DNA from: a virus
Length of the DNA stretch: 29,476 nt
IMG/VR virus record: IMGVR_UViG_3300041409_000587
Coordinates: 1 to 29,476 of that record
Strand: one strand, 5' to 3'
The first letter of the stretch is position 1, and each line of letters starts with the position of its first letter. The notes below the pieces were generated by a model. The model was not told the origin of the DNA and searched no databases. It saw only the letters and a program-made list of their open reading frames with translations. The position numbers and the translations under genes are program-made. This document shows positions 1 through 9,987 of the stretch, one piece after another.

Positions 1-2
1 CC

Positions 3-3000
3 CAGTCGCGCGAAGCCGGTCTCTACCAATTCAGCCAAGCGTTCGGATCCGGCACCTTCCAGGGTGACGAGCTCCGGAGCTTGCGCGAAAACACGTCGCA
101 ACTGGCCCAGGCGATCGCGGACGGCATGGGCGTCTCGATCGGGGAGCTGAAGAAGCTGGGCGCCGCCGGCGAGATCACGTCGCAGCAAGTCGCCGCGGCC
201 CTCGAGCGCAGCGCCGATTCGATCGAGAAGCGCTATGCGAAGCTGCCCCGCACGCTCTCGTCGGCCGGCAGCGAATTCAACAACAACCTTACCGTCATGG
301 TCGGCCGCTTCGACCAGGTCGTCGGGCTGACGTCGAACCTGGCTTCACTCCTTCACGTCGTCGGCAGCAATCTCAATTATATCCTGGCCGCCGCCATCGG
401 CCTCGGAGCCGCGTTTGCCGCCATCAAGATCACTGGGATGATAGGCGGCGTCGTCACCGCCCATCGCCAGGCACAAGGGCTCCAGCGCGCATTCGAAGGT
501 ATCGCCGCTGCCACTACCGCTCAGGCGCGCGGCGATGCGGCGCTGGCGACCCAGCGCGTGCAAAGCCTCCGCCTCGTAAAGGGCGGGATCGAAGCCAATA
601 TCCGTGCCCTCGCGGCTGAGAAAGCCGCCGCCGCCGCGGTTGTCCAGACCCAGATGACGTCGCGGGCGGCTGGAAACATTGTTCCCCAGCGGTTCGTAAC
701 GGAGGCGCTGGCGCGCGAGCACGACGTCACTAACCGGCTCCGGGTTGCGACGGCGGACCTGGCCCGTTCCAAGGCTCAACTGACCACGGCAACCGTCGCG
801 GCGACAAGCGCGTCCGGGCGCTACGAAGCGGTCACGAGGAACGTCACCACCCGGACCAGCCTGTTCCGGTCGGCGCTCAACGGCGTCATCGGCGCGTTCA
901 ATCCTTGGTTCGTGGCCATTACGCTCGTCACCGGCGGGCTGTATCTGTTGGCGACGGCACAATCGAACAGCGAACGGGCGACGGAAAGAGCCCGTAAGGC
1001 GATGGAGGATTATGGCTCCATCGTCGACAGCACCACGGGCAAGATCAAGGAGCTCAGCCGCGCGGAGCGCCAGCGGATCGTCGACGAGGCGAATACGATC
1101 ATCCGGTCTTATAAGACGGGCGATCCAGGTTCCTTCGAAGGCACCGGCGGCGCCGGTGCTCGTCTCCGTTCGCGGCTGGAGGTTTTCCAAACCGACGATC
1201 CCAAGCGCAACGCCTACCTTCAGGCGCTAGGCCGCGACCTCGCCAAGAACGGGGACAACGCAGCACAGGCGCTCAACAAGATCTTCGCCGCCGCGCGCGC
1301 CGGGGATAAGGACCTCTCCGCCTTCGTAAAGGACAACCAGGACCTCATTAACCGCTTCCGCGATCTCAATGCCGCGGCCAAGGAAGCGCAGAAGACGCTG
1401 GGCCTCACCACGGGCGCAACCGATCCCGGTTTCATTGAGCGCCAGGCGCAAGCGGAAGCCGAACTGGCGTCGCGGGTCCTGACCACCACGAAGCAATATG
1501 AGCGCCGCGCGATCGCGGAAAACACGCTCAACGACAACGCGCGCTTCAACGACAATCTTTCTTCCGCATATAAGGATTTCGGCGTGCCCTCGCCGGAGGA
1601 TATCGAGGGCATCCGCACCCGCATCGAAGCGCTCCGCAAGGCGCCGATCCCGGCTGGCCAGGAAGGCGTGCGCGCGTCGGCCGTCGGAGACCTCAATCGC
1701 CAACTCACCGAAGCGATCGAGCGCAACACGCAATACAAGGCCACGATCGAAGGCGCGGCGCGGGCGCTCACCACCGCGCAGACGGCCCAGCGCGATTTCA
1801 ACCGCGAGGTCACCGAAAACAAGCGCGATGCGCGCGACGTCGCGGAAGAAGCGAAGGTCGCGGCCGAAGTCGCTTTGGACACGCGCCTCCTGGCGATCGA
1901 GCAGAGCAAGGCCACCCTCGGCCAGCGCGCCTATACGGACGCCAAGATCGACGCTCTGCGCATCTATGACGCCGAGGTCGACCGCATCGAAAACATGATC
2001 GGCGCGTCGGGCAAGGCCCGCTCGGCGCTGATCGCGGACGCGCGCGCCACCGCAAAGGCCGTCGAACAGGCTGGAATCAAGCGCGACGAAATCCTCGGCC
2101 GCTACAGCGAAGAGCCCCGGGCGGTTGTCCGCGGCGATCGCGACATCGCGGAGCTCGCGCGAATCCAGGCGATGCTGGGCAAGGGGCTCTATCCCGATGA
2201 GGTCCGCGACGCCGACGCCCAGCGCATCCGCGACGGCGTCCGCAAGCCGATGGCGGACATCCTCGAGGATCATCGCCGCGAAATGGAGGTCCAGAACCTC
2301 ATCCTCCAGGGCCGCGACGCCGAAGCGACGGCGCTTCGCCAGAAGCATTCGCTCCTCGATTCCATCGGGGAAGTGAACGACGCCGAATATGACCAGCTGG
2401 TCCGCAATGCCGAAGAGCAGGAGAAGATCAACTTCGCGCTCCAGCGCCGCGAACGGGTGGTGAGCCTCATCACCGGCGCCGTCGACGAAGCCCGCAACGG
2501 TTTCGAGACCTTCCTGCTCGACGTCCGCACCAAGGGGCCGGCGGCGGCCGGGGACCTGGCCAAGGGCTTGCTCCAGCGCTTCAACCAGATCCAGGTCCGC
2601 GGCTTCGTCGAGCGCATCTTCGCCGGCGCCGACGAGAAGGTGAAGGCGCTGGTCTCCAGCCGCTATGCGGTGGAAAGCTCGTCGCGCAATTTCGCCAAGC
2701 AAATGGGCACGACGGCAAATTCGTCGAAGACCCTCTCCGAAGCGTTTCAATTCGCCACCCGGGTCATCGTCGACGCGGCCAACAGCATCCGCGACGGTGT
2801 CAGCGCGGCCGCCTCCGCACCCTCGGCTGGGCTCGCCGCCGCCGCTTCCGCGCCGCTGTCGGCGATCGCGCGCCGGGAGCGCATGCTGGCGCCGCTGGCC
2901 GGCGCGGTCGCGGCCAGCTCCGGCTTCGGCTATCGCACCGATCCGTTCACCGGCCTGCAACGCTTCCACAGCGGGATCGACATGCCCCAGCGCGCGGGCA

Positions 3001-4901
3001 CGAACGTCCGCGCCGCCTATACCGGCCAGGTCTCTCACGCGGGCCCGATGGGCGGGTACGGCAACGCCGTCATGCTCGATCACGGCGGCGGGCTCCAGAC
3101 GCTCTACGCGCACCTGAGCAAGGTATCGGTGAAGCTTGGCCAGCTCGTCGAAATCGGCAAGGGAGTCGGGCTGGTCGGATCGAGCGGGCGGTCGACCGGC
3201 CCGCATCTTCACTACGAGGCGCGCCGGAACGGTCGCGCGGTAGATCCGGCGTCCGTCCTTTCGGCGGCGATCAACATCCCGGGCGGGGGTGGCGGCAACC
3301 GCATGGCGTCCGTCTCCGATGTGGTGAACGCGCTCCAGGCGGAGCCGTCCGCGGCCCAGTCCAGCCGGGCGCTCCAGGAAAGCGTGACGGCCAGCATCGC
3401 CGTGATGCGCCGCCAGGGCATCATAAAGACGTCGAACCAGTTGATGGCGGACGCCAACGCGCAGCCGCAACAGGCAAAAGCGCCGGCGACGGCCCGCGAA
3501 GCCTATAACGAAATGGGGCGGAAGATCGGGGAAAACCTCGATAAGACGTTCAAGACGGGCTCATTCTTCTCCGGCGTCGGGAAGAAGCTCGGCGATGCGC
3601 TCGAGGGATCGAGCTACGGCCAGATGGCGAGCGGCGTGGCGCGCGCGCTGGGCGTCAAGCAATCCGCGACCGGCGCGGCCATCGGCGGCGCGATCGGCGG
3701 CGCGATCGGCGGACCAATCGGCGGCGTCATCGGCGGGTTGCTGGGCGGCACGGTCGGCGGCATGTTCAAGAAGACGAAGAGCGGGTCCGCGACCGTTGGT
3801 ATCGACGCCTTCGGGAACGTCGGCTCCGTCGGCACGAGCGGCAATAACGAGCGCATGCGCACCGCGGCCGCGCAAACCGCCGGCGGCATCGGCGCCACGC
3901 TGAAGGATATCGCTGAGACGCTGGGCGGCACGGTCGGCGGCTTCGGGCGCTTCTCGATCGGCACCCGGAAAGACAAGTTCGTCGTCGACACCACCGGCCG
4001 GGGAAAGACGAAGGGTGGCGGCACCCAGAGCTTCGAAAGCGAACAGGAGGCGGTCGCCTTCGCGATGCAACTGGCGATCAGCCGCGGCGCCATCCAGGGC
4101 ATCACGGCGGCGTCGCAACAAATCCTGCGCTCCGGCCAGGATCTCCAGCGCGCGATCGAGAAGGCCGCCATCATCGAATCCATCCCGCAAAGGTTGATGA
4201 TGCGTCAGGATCCGGTGCGCGCCGCGATCATCGCGCTCAACCGCGAATTCCTCGAAATGATTAACATCCTGAAGGAGGGCGGCGCGACGGCTCAACAATT
4301 CGCCGATGCCCAGAAGCTCTATGAACTGGAGCGCGCAGAAGCGGTGAAACAGGCGGCTGAGCAAATGTTCGGCGCCATCGACGATTATCTGAAGGAAATG
4401 ATCGGTGGCACGAGCTCGCCGCTGAACAAGCGCACGGTCTACGAGAATAGCCAGGCGGAGCTCAGCAAGTTCACGAGCGACATCGGCGCGGGCAAGGTCG
4501 TCGACCAGAACGACCTCCTCACCGCCGCGCGGAACTTCCAGGAAGCCAGCCGGAATCTCAAGGGCTCCGGGCAGGGCTTCTTCGACGATTTCGACATGAT
4601 CTTCCAGTTGCTCACCCGCGCGCGCAACAATGCGGCCGGCACGCTTCCCGACGGCACCGCGGGCCCGGCGCTCCCGCCCTCGCCGTTCGAAACGGATTCA
4701 GCGGTGGTCTCCATCCTGGAATCGCTGCGCAACAGCACGGACGGGCAGACCAACATCGTCGGTGGCCTGTTGACGGAAATCCGCGATCTCCTTCTCGGCG
4801 GCGGCGGCACGGCCGGCGTTGGCGGTGGAAGCCTCCGCGAGCTCCCGGCGTTTGGGGGTGGCGGCAACAGCATGCTTGAGAATAGTGTACGGCTGAAATG
4901 A
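3..4901 (+). CDS. Tape measure protein with internal M23 peptidase (5' end outside the window)
   Basis: This protein sets tail length and is ejected with the DNA. The frame is open from the window edge, so the first residues are missing; a TTG at 81 is internal, because the sequence before it (GTFQGDELRSLRENTSQLAQ) already belongs to the tape-measure N-terminal family. Numbering from that TTG, hydrophobic stretches lie near residues 92-125 and 270-295, and long helical, Arg/Glu/Ala-rich segments near 300-850. A lysostaphin-like M23 metallopeptidase domain lies near 950-1060, with zinc ligands in HSGID (His963) and HLHY (His1042, His1044). A glycine zipper (repeated AIGG) lies near 1200-1232. 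The peptidase would locally open peptidoglycan during DNA entry. At least 1630 residues are visible, which by the usual 1.5 angstrom per residue rule suggests a tail well over 200 nm. The stop overlaps the next start (ATGA). The family call is firm. Confidence 0.93.
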   Translation, partial: QSREAGLYQFSQAFGSGTFQGDELRSLRENTSQLAQAIADGMGVSIGELKKLGAAGEITSQQVAAALERSADSIEKRYAKLPRTLSSAGSEFNNNLTVMVGRFDQVVGLTSNLASLLHVVGSNLNYILAAAIGLGAAFAAIKITGMIGGVVTAHRQAQGLQRAFEGIAAATTAQARGDAALATQRVQSLRLVKGGIEANIRALAAEKAAAAAVVQTQMTSRAAGNIVPQRFVTEALAREHDVTNRLRVATADLARSKAQLTTATVAATSASGRYEAVTRNVTTRTSLFRSALNGVIGAFNPWFVAITLVTGGLYLLATAQSNSERATERARKAMEDYGSIVDSTTGKIKELSRAERQRIVDEANTIIRSYKTGDPGSFEGTGGAGARLRSRLEVFQTDDPKRNAYLQALGRDLAKNGDNAAQALNKIFAAARAGDKDLSAFVKDNQDLINRFRDLNAAAKEAQKTLGLTTGATDPGFIERQAQAEAELASRVLTTTKQYERRAIAENTLNDNARFNDNLSSAYKDFGVPSPEDIEGIRTRIEALRKAPIPAGQEGVRASAVGDLNRQLTEAIERNTQYKATIEGAARALTTAQTAQRDFNREVTENKRDARDVAEEAKVAAEVALDTRLLAIEQSKATLGQRAYTDAKIDALRIYDAEVDRIENMIGASGKARSALIADARATAKAVEQAGIKRDEILGRYSEEPRAVVRGDRDIAELARIQAMLGKGLYPDEVRDADAQRIRDGVRKPMADILEDHRREMEVQNLILQGRDAEATALRQKHSLLDSIGEVNDAEYDQLVRNAEEQEKINFALQRRERVVSLITGAVDEARNGFETFLLDVRTKGPAAAGDLAKGLLQRFNQIQVRGFVERIFAGADEKVKALVSSRYAVESSSRNFAKQMGTTANSSKTLSEAFQFATRVIVDAANSIRDGVSAAASAPSAGLAAAASAPLSAIARRERMLAPLAGAVAASSGFGYRTDPFTGLQRFHSGIDMPQRAGTNVRAAYTGQVSHAGPMGGYGNAVMLDHGGGLQTLYAHLSKVSVKLGQLVEIGKGVGLVGSSGRSTGPHLHYEARRNGRAVDPASVLSAAINIPGGGGGNRMASVSDVVNALQAEPSAAQSSRALQESVTASIAVMRRQGIIKTSNQLMADANAQPQQAKAPATAREAYNEMGRKIGENLDKTFKTGSFFSGVGKKLGDALEGSSYGQMASGVARALGVKQSATGAAIGGAIGGAIGGPIGGVIGGLLGGTVGGMFKKTKSGSATVGIDAFGNVGSVGTSGNNERMRTAAAQTAGGIGATLKDIAETLGGTVGGFGRFSIGTRKDKFVVDTTGRGKTKGGGTQSFESEQEAVAFAMQLAISRGAIQGITAASQQILRSGQDLQRAIEKAAIIESIPQRLMMRQDPVRAAIIALNREFLEMINILKEGGATAQQFADAQKLYELERAEAVKQAAEQMFGAIDDYLKEMIGGTSSPLNKRTVYENSQAELSKFTSDIGAGKVVDQNDLLTAARNFQEASRNLKGSGQGFFDDFDMIFQLLTRARNNAAGTLPDGTAGPALPPSPFETDSAVVSILESLRNSTDGQTNIVGGLLTEIRDLLLGGGGTAGVGGGSLRELPAFGGGGNSMLENSVRLK

Positions 4902-7900
4902 AGCCCGTCCTGATCCACGCCCGGCCGTTCCGGGTCTCCACCAACGCGAGGGTCGACGTCCGGACCGCTGACGGGCCCAACGCGGATACCTATGGTCTCG
5001 GCGGTTTTGCGTGGGAGCCGGCGATCGCGCAGCGCCCCGTGCTCTCGATCGAGCTTATGTCCCCGGACATGGACGGCAAGGTCCAGGCCGGCAAGGCGCG
5101 CTTCGCGCTATCGCTGGGCGCGATCGCCGATCCTGCGCTGGCGGACGCGGCGCGGCTCACTTGGCAGGGCGCCGCGGTCAAGATTTGGTCGGCCGAAGCG
5201 CTCGATTACGCAGGCGCTCCGCTGGAATTCGACGGGCTGGTTAATAGTGCGCGGCTGGATATCGATCGCGGTATCCTCTCCATCGACGCGGAAGTCTCGA
5301 CGGCGCTGATCGACAAGCCGATTCTCACCCTCGAATTCACCGGCGGCGGCGGGATACTTGGCGAGCCCGCGGTACGCGGCGTCCTGAAGCCGGCCGGTTT
5401 CGGCGCGTGCGAGAATATCGAGCCGGTCTGGTTCAACACCACCGACAACATCGGCATGATCGATGGCTACGGTAACACGATCTCCATCACCCGGTTGATG
5501 GAGGGGGCGTCCGACATGGGCGCGTCCGTCGCCGATTATGCCACCTACGCGCTCCTCCGCCAGGCGATCATCGACAAGGTCATTCCGCCAGGTCGCTGGG
5601 GCACGTGCATCGCCGGAGGGCTGGTAGGTCTCGGCGCGCCTCCCGCGGGCATCATCGGCGTGAACGCAACCTTCGGGGCAAATCGGCCGGGGCTTTTGAT
5701 GCGCCGCCTGATCGAGACACATGCGGGGGTCGCTGTCGGACTGGTCGATACCGCCGCGTTCGCCGCGCTCACCGCCGCCGTCGACCGGCCGGTGCATTGC
5801 TGGCTTCGCGAGCAGCGCAGCGTGAAAGACCTCCTCGAGGCGATCGCCGGATCCTGCAATGCGACGCCGCTGGTCACCTTCCAAGGCAAGGTCAGCGTGA
5901 CGCGCGCGATCGCCGGCGCCGCGGTGGCCACGCTGGACCGAAGCGGATCCATTGAGCCGCGCGTCATCAACTGGAAATCCGCCGACACCGATCCTCCCTA
6001 CTATGAGCTGAAGGCGCGCGCGGCGCGGCCCGCGAATGTGCTCAGCCGCGACCAGGTCAACTTCATCGACGACTTCGTGCCGATGGGCGTTTTCGACGTC
6101 GCCACGGTCTATCGAGCCGGCAATACGGTCTATCAGCCGGACGGCTCCGAATGGCTCTACATCAACGCCACAGCCGCCGCCGGCCATGTACCGCCGGCGC
6201 ATCCGACGGCCGCCGACGCATGGTGGCAGCGCCTCCAGCCGCGCACGCAATATGCCGATGGCGTGGCGCTCGATGCTCTCCGCCCGGCTGAAGCCGGCGC
6301 GAACGTCACCGAAACCCACACGTCCGCCGATACCTCGAATGTGAACGGCACCCCGGCGGCGACCGTCATCACGACGATCAATACGCACACCAGCGACATT
6401 GCCGCCCATTCCGGGCAGATCGCGACCATCCTTGTGGACGTCGACGATCTGCAAGCCACGTATGGCAGCACGGCCAGCGCGGCGGCTAGCGCGAGCGCGG
6501 CTGAATCGTATAAGAACCTCGCCGAAGCCGCGAAGACCGCGGCCGAAGGGTCCGCCTCAACCGCTGGAGTACATGCCGGGAATGCCGCAAGCTCGGCATC
6601 CGCCGCGGCCGGCTCAGTTTCCCTCGCAAGCACCCATGCGACGAACGCAGGAAACTACGCCAGCGCGGCGATGGCTTCCCAAGTGTCCGCGCAATCTGTC
6701 GCTAACCGGCTCGTGCCGGACCGTCCTGGCGTTCGGGCCGATTTTTTGGACAGTTATGTGGGAGGGACCCCGACATCCGCTCCACTCATGACTGGTGGGT
6801 CGATCGTGAATGTTGCGGGCGAGGGAGACGTCCTCCAGTACACAGGGATCGATCCTGGCGGCGCGTTTGTAAGCAGGGGTTGGATTCCGCTCACAAGCGG
6901 TCGCATTTACAGAAGCTTCAGCCGCCAGCGTGTCACCGTAAATCCTACGGTTGGCGGCAACAACATGAACTCCGACCCGGCGTTCTTCCTCTACGATGCG
7001 AGCGGGATTTTCGTCGCCACCGACCAATGGCGCTTCGATTTTCCCCTCATGGCAGCGGACGGCTGGGTAGAAAGAACACGCACCTTGAACGGGACGACCG
7101 CCAAGGCCGCATTCCCGACAGCAGCCTACGTTCGGCCCGCCCTAAGCGGAGGAAGAAGGGCTGACACATTAGCGACCAATGATGCGGTCTGGCAGGTTTC
7201 CGTTCTTCGCCTGGCCGATGTCACGGAGGAATATAACGCTGGGTTGTCGGCCACGTCCTCGGCGTCCTCCGCGTCCTCGGCTTCGACCAGCGCGGGCAAC
7301 GCGGGAACAAGCGCTACCGCCGCGCAGACTTCGGCCACCAACGCCGGCGTATCCGCCGGCAATGCTTCGACTTCAGCTTCCACGGCTTCCGGCCATGCGA
7401 GTGCGGCGAGTTCGTCGGCAGCTTCGGCGGCTTCAAATGCCACATTGACCGCTTCACATTTGGCCGGAACGCGCCTTAATCATGCCGCTACTTTTCCTTC
7501 GACATTTGATCGGAACGGGGAAGGCTTCACCAACGATTTCAGCACATTCAGTCCAACTAGCCGCAACCCGCCCCTTGCATCCGTGTATAATGGGCCGGTA
7601 ACTTATCTGGACTATTCGACCGTTGGCAGGGTCGCGGTCGCTCCCGGATACACAATTCTAGCCCACGCCCAAACCAGGACGCTGGTAGCTGGACGCACCT
7701 ATGAATGTAAGCTCCGAATGGCCAAATGGACCCACGCTACGGCTGTTGGTCTTTACAGTGGATTTGCCGCGTTCGATGCGGCGGGAGCTCACTTAGGCAA
7801 TTGGTATTATTGGGCCAATGCTCCCTACAGCACAGCAGACGGCTGGAAAATTTGGGAATGGCGGGCAACCACTGAAGTAATTAAAGCTACTTTTCCGACT

Positions 7901-9595
7901 GCCACTTTCATCGGCTCATTAGCTTTACCAAACTATGCCAGCTCTAATGCTGGCGACACGACATATATTCATTATTTTACGTTTGATGATGTTACGCCTC
8001 TCGTGGCGGCTGAAACGTCCGCCTCGGCTTCAGCCTCGTCTAGTGCCTCGGCGTCCTCGGCGGCGGCAGCAGCTTTGTCGAGCGCAACCTTGGCCGCCAG
8101 TCTAGGCCAATCATCCGCGAATAAAAATCCCGCCTTTGCCGATTGGCCGGCCGACTATCCGACAAGGCCGACGTCCTGGAACAACTTCTCGACCAACGAT
8201 CCGTTCTCGAGGCAGGCGGGCGGAAAGTACGGCAGTCCTTATTATCTGAGCTGGAGTTCAGTCGCCGGCACTTACAATGGTTTCGTTCAGACGATCAACG
8301 GGATCGTCGCGAACTCAACTTATGTCTTAGAAGCTGATATCGAATGGCTTTCCGGGAGCCTCACTGGCGCCGGCCTCTACATCAACTGGTACAGCGGCGA
8401 TAATCTTGGTGGCTCCCATCTTGGCGCTACTCAGATGAAGTTTTCCGACACCGTCACGACGGCCGGGATCGTCGCTAATGCAAATGCTCATTGGGCATAT
8501 CGTCTTCCCGTCACTCCGCCGGCCGGTTGCCGCTCCGGTGAGATCTACATCATGCAAAACTATCTGGGGTGGGGAGACGCCTCAAAAGCGTTGCGTTGGT
8601 TCCATGTAGCCTTGCGATCTGGCACCGCGGCCGATGCGGCTGTTCGGAATGCCGCTGGTGCGGTCGTCGAGGTCGGCAAGCGCGCGATGGCGTTCTGGCA
8701 GATAGAAACCGGCGTCACGATGGGCAACGGCGCTACGGCCTTTATCTCGGCCAGGGCGGAAGCAACGCCGGGCACCGTAAGCAGTACGGTGGCCTTCGGC
8801 GCCAGGGAAATCCACCTCTATAACCCGGCCGGATCCGCATACGCGAAGGCGATGTCCGTGGTTGGCGGCAACGTCATCGTCTATGGTGATCTCGACGTGG
8901 GCGGCTCGGTGCGCATCGGCACGTTGCGCATCCCCGTAGCGCTTCAGTCCTTCAAGCAAACCGCGGCGGATGGCGATGTCAAGACGTTCGGAGGCGCGGA
9001 TCTCCAGCGAACGCCGCTGTTCCTGTTCGACACATCCGCCCTGTCGCCGCTTACAGCCGGCCAGGCTTACGAGATCAAGTTCCTGTCGGCGTCGTCGACC
9101 GGGTATACGATGAGCGCAAAAAAGGTCACCCCGGGCACGCCCACGCCGCAAGATAGCGGTGCGGGCACGGCCGTCGGCGGAGGCGTCTACCGGGTCCACA
9201 AGCCTTCCGTGGCGGACGCGGCGGATGGGTACTACGTTTTTAAGGCTCAAATTCTGATCCCGTCGTTTGACTGGAACGGCTTCACCTATGAAGCGACGGC
9301 TGGATTCGAGTGTTTTGTTGATCCCGGGACCGGATGGGTGAGCGCCGGCTTCGTCCTTCAGCAAGTTTTTAATGCAAGCGCGGCCTCGGCCTATGTGACG
9401 ATTGAGGGTGCTATCTATTACGCCAACCCGATCGGCCAGCATGCCGGATATGAATTCGGAGTGGTGGGTGCGGGAGTCAACTCGGTCAACTACTTCTATG
9501 GGGTGACCTACAACGCTGCTACGTCGTCGAGCATCGTGACGGCCTCGCCCAATGGTGAGAAGGTGGCTGTCACCGTCATCCCCCAGAACGTATAG
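4898..9595 (+). CDS. Tail tip / fibre protein with Ala-Ser linkers and three beta-rich modules
   Basis: This 1565-residue protein is probably the receptor-contacting tail tip or fibre. Residues 1 to about 440 are a compact region that likely docks on the tail, directly after the tape measure with a 4-bp ATGA overlap. A segment near 395-450 (Tyr-Arg-Ala-Gly-Asn-Thr-Val-Tyr, then a Trp-Trp pair) resembles elements of J-like tip proteins. Three Ala/Ser-rich linkers near 525-600, 780-857 and 1037-1070 look like trimeric helical stalks. Between them sit modules near 611-779, 859-1037 and 1071-1244. The first two share a pattern (ADGW, then KA-x-FPTA), suggesting duplication; all look like carbohydrate-binding-type beta sandwiches. 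The C-terminal 320 residues resemble the end domain of tip proteins (short beta repeats such as VVGGNVIVYGDLDVGG). The second module is visibly AT-richer than its surroundings. Exact receptor and fold are unknown. Confidence 0.8.
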   Translation: MKPVLIHARPFRVSTNARVDVRTADGPNADTYGLGGFAWEPAIAQRPVLSIELMSPDMDGKVQAGKARFALSLGAIADPALADAARLTWQGAAVKIWSAEALDYAGAPLEFDGLVNSARLDIDRGILSIDAEVSTALIDKPILTLEFTGGGGILGEPAVRGVLKPAGFGACENIEPVWFNTTDNIGMIDGYGNTISITRLMEGASDMGASVADYATYALLRQAIIDKVIPPGRWGTCIAGGLVGLGAPPAGIIGVNATFGANRPGLLMRRLIETHAGVAVGLVDTAAFAALTAAVDRPVHCWLREQRSVKDLLEAIAGSCNATPLVTFQGKVSVTRAIAGAAVATLDRSGSIEPRVINWKSADTDPPYYELKARAARPANVLSRDQVNFIDDFVPMGVFDVATVYRAGNTVYQPDGSEWLYINATAAAGHVPPAHPTAADAWWQRLQPRTQYADGVALDALRPAEAGANVTETHTSADTSNVNGTPAATVITTINTHTSDIAAHSGQIATILVDVDDLQATYGSTASAAASASAAESYKNLAEAAKTAAEGSASTAGVHAGNAASSASAAAGSVSLASTHATNAGNYASAAMASQVSAQSVANRLVPDRPGVRADFLDSYVGGTPTSAPLMTGGSIVNVAGEGDVLQYTGIDPGGAFVSRGWIPLTSGRIYRSFSRQRVTVNPTVGGNNMNSDPAFFLYDASGIFVATDQWRFDFPLMAADGWVERTRTLNGTTAKAAFPTAAYVRPALSGGRRADTLATNDAVWQVSVLRLADVTEEYNAGLSATSSASSASSASTSAGNAGTSATAAQTSATNAGVSAGNASTSASTASGHASAASSSAASAASNATLTASHLAGTRLNHAATFPSTFDRNGEGFTNDFSTFSPTSRNPPLASVYNGPVTYLDYSTVGRVAVAPGYTILAHAQTRTLVAGRTYECKLRMAKWTHATAVGLYSGFAAFDAAGAHLGNWYYWANAPYSTADGWKIWEWRATTEVIKATFPTATFIGSLALPNYASSNAGDTTYIHYFTFDDVTPLVAAETSASASASSSASASSAAAAALSSATLAASLGQSSANKNPAFADWPADYPTRPTSWNNFSTNDPFSRQAGGKYGSPYYLSWSSVAGTYNGFVQTINGIVANSTYVLEADIEWLSGSLTGAGLYINWYSGDNLGGSHLGATQMKFSDTVTTAGIVANANAHWAYRLPVTPPAGCRSGEIYIMQNYLGWGDASKALRWFHVALRSGTAADAAVRNAAGAVVEVGKRAMAFWQIETGVTMGNGATAFISARAEATPGTVSSTVAFGAREIHLYNPAGSAYAKAMSVVGGNVIVYGDLDVGGSVRIGTLRIPVALQSFKQTAADGDVKTFGGADLQRTPLFLFDTSALSPLTAGQAYEIKFLSASSTGYTMSAKKVTPGTPTPQDSGAGTAVGGGVYRVHKPSVADAADGYYVFKAQILIPSFDWNGFTYEATAGFECFVDPGTGWVSAGFVLQQVFNASAASAYVTIEGAIYYANPIGQHAGYEFGVVGAGVNSVNYFYGVTYNAATSSSIVTASPNGEKVAVTVIPQNV

Positions 9596-9602
9596 AGGCA
9601 GC

Positions 9603-9974
9603 ATGGCGACCTCTGAAATAGTCTCCTGCCCAAAATGCGATCGCGAAACCCGCGACTTTTGCATCGTCGACGGCAAGTGCGACAAATGCCGGCAAGAGGC
9701 TGAGCGCAAGGAACATGCCCGACACCGGGACCTCGTCTCGACCAAGCGGGACAGGGCGTTCGGCGTCATCCGCGATCGTCGCAACCAATTGCTGGAGCAA
9801 TGGGCATGGACCCTTCGGCCGGACAGTCCACTCACCACCGAGTGCCAGGCGGAATATCTGGCCTGGTTGAAAGCACTCCAGCGGGTGACCGCGGACGTCA
9901 AGAAAACGGACGCCCCGGGCTTCGTCTTCCCAGATCCCCCAGCGTTGGTGTATGCCCCTCTTTCCGAACAGTAA
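9603..9974 (+). CDS. Tail-assembly chaperone-like protein with N-terminal zinc ribbon
   Basis: This 123-residue protein begins at ATG 9603, preceded by GAGGC; an earlier in-frame start would overlap the fibre gene. Near the N-terminus two CxxC pairs (CPKC and CDKC) suggest a small zinc ribbon. The second half (RNQLLEQWAWTLRPDSPLTT, then AWLKALQ and FPDPP) matches the pattern of the phage tail-assembly chaperone family Phage_tail_APC, whose consensus contains a W-T-x-x-P-D-x-P-L core. Such proteins usually sit right after fibre genes and assist fibre folding or attachment, and this one does. The zinc ribbon is not a usual part of that family. It lies 7 bp after the fibre gene. Confidence 0.72.
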   Translation: MATSEIVSCPKCDRETRDFCIVDGKCDKCRQEAERKEHARHRDLVSTKRDRAFGVIRDRRNQLLEQWAWTLRPDSPLTTECQAEYLAWLKALQRVTADVKKTDAPGFVFPDPPALVYAPLSEQ

Positions 9975-9987
9975 GAGGCCATCGACC

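Noticed and set aside
1227-3470. Long open frame on the minus strand (747 codons)
   Set aside because: It lies opposite the tape measure gene, is Arg/Asp/His-rich as out-of-frame GC-rich DNA reads, and has no recognisable domain.
5108-6454. Long minus-strand frame opposite the fibre gene
   Set aside because: Opposite-strand shadow of the fibre gene, with no ribosome site or domain.
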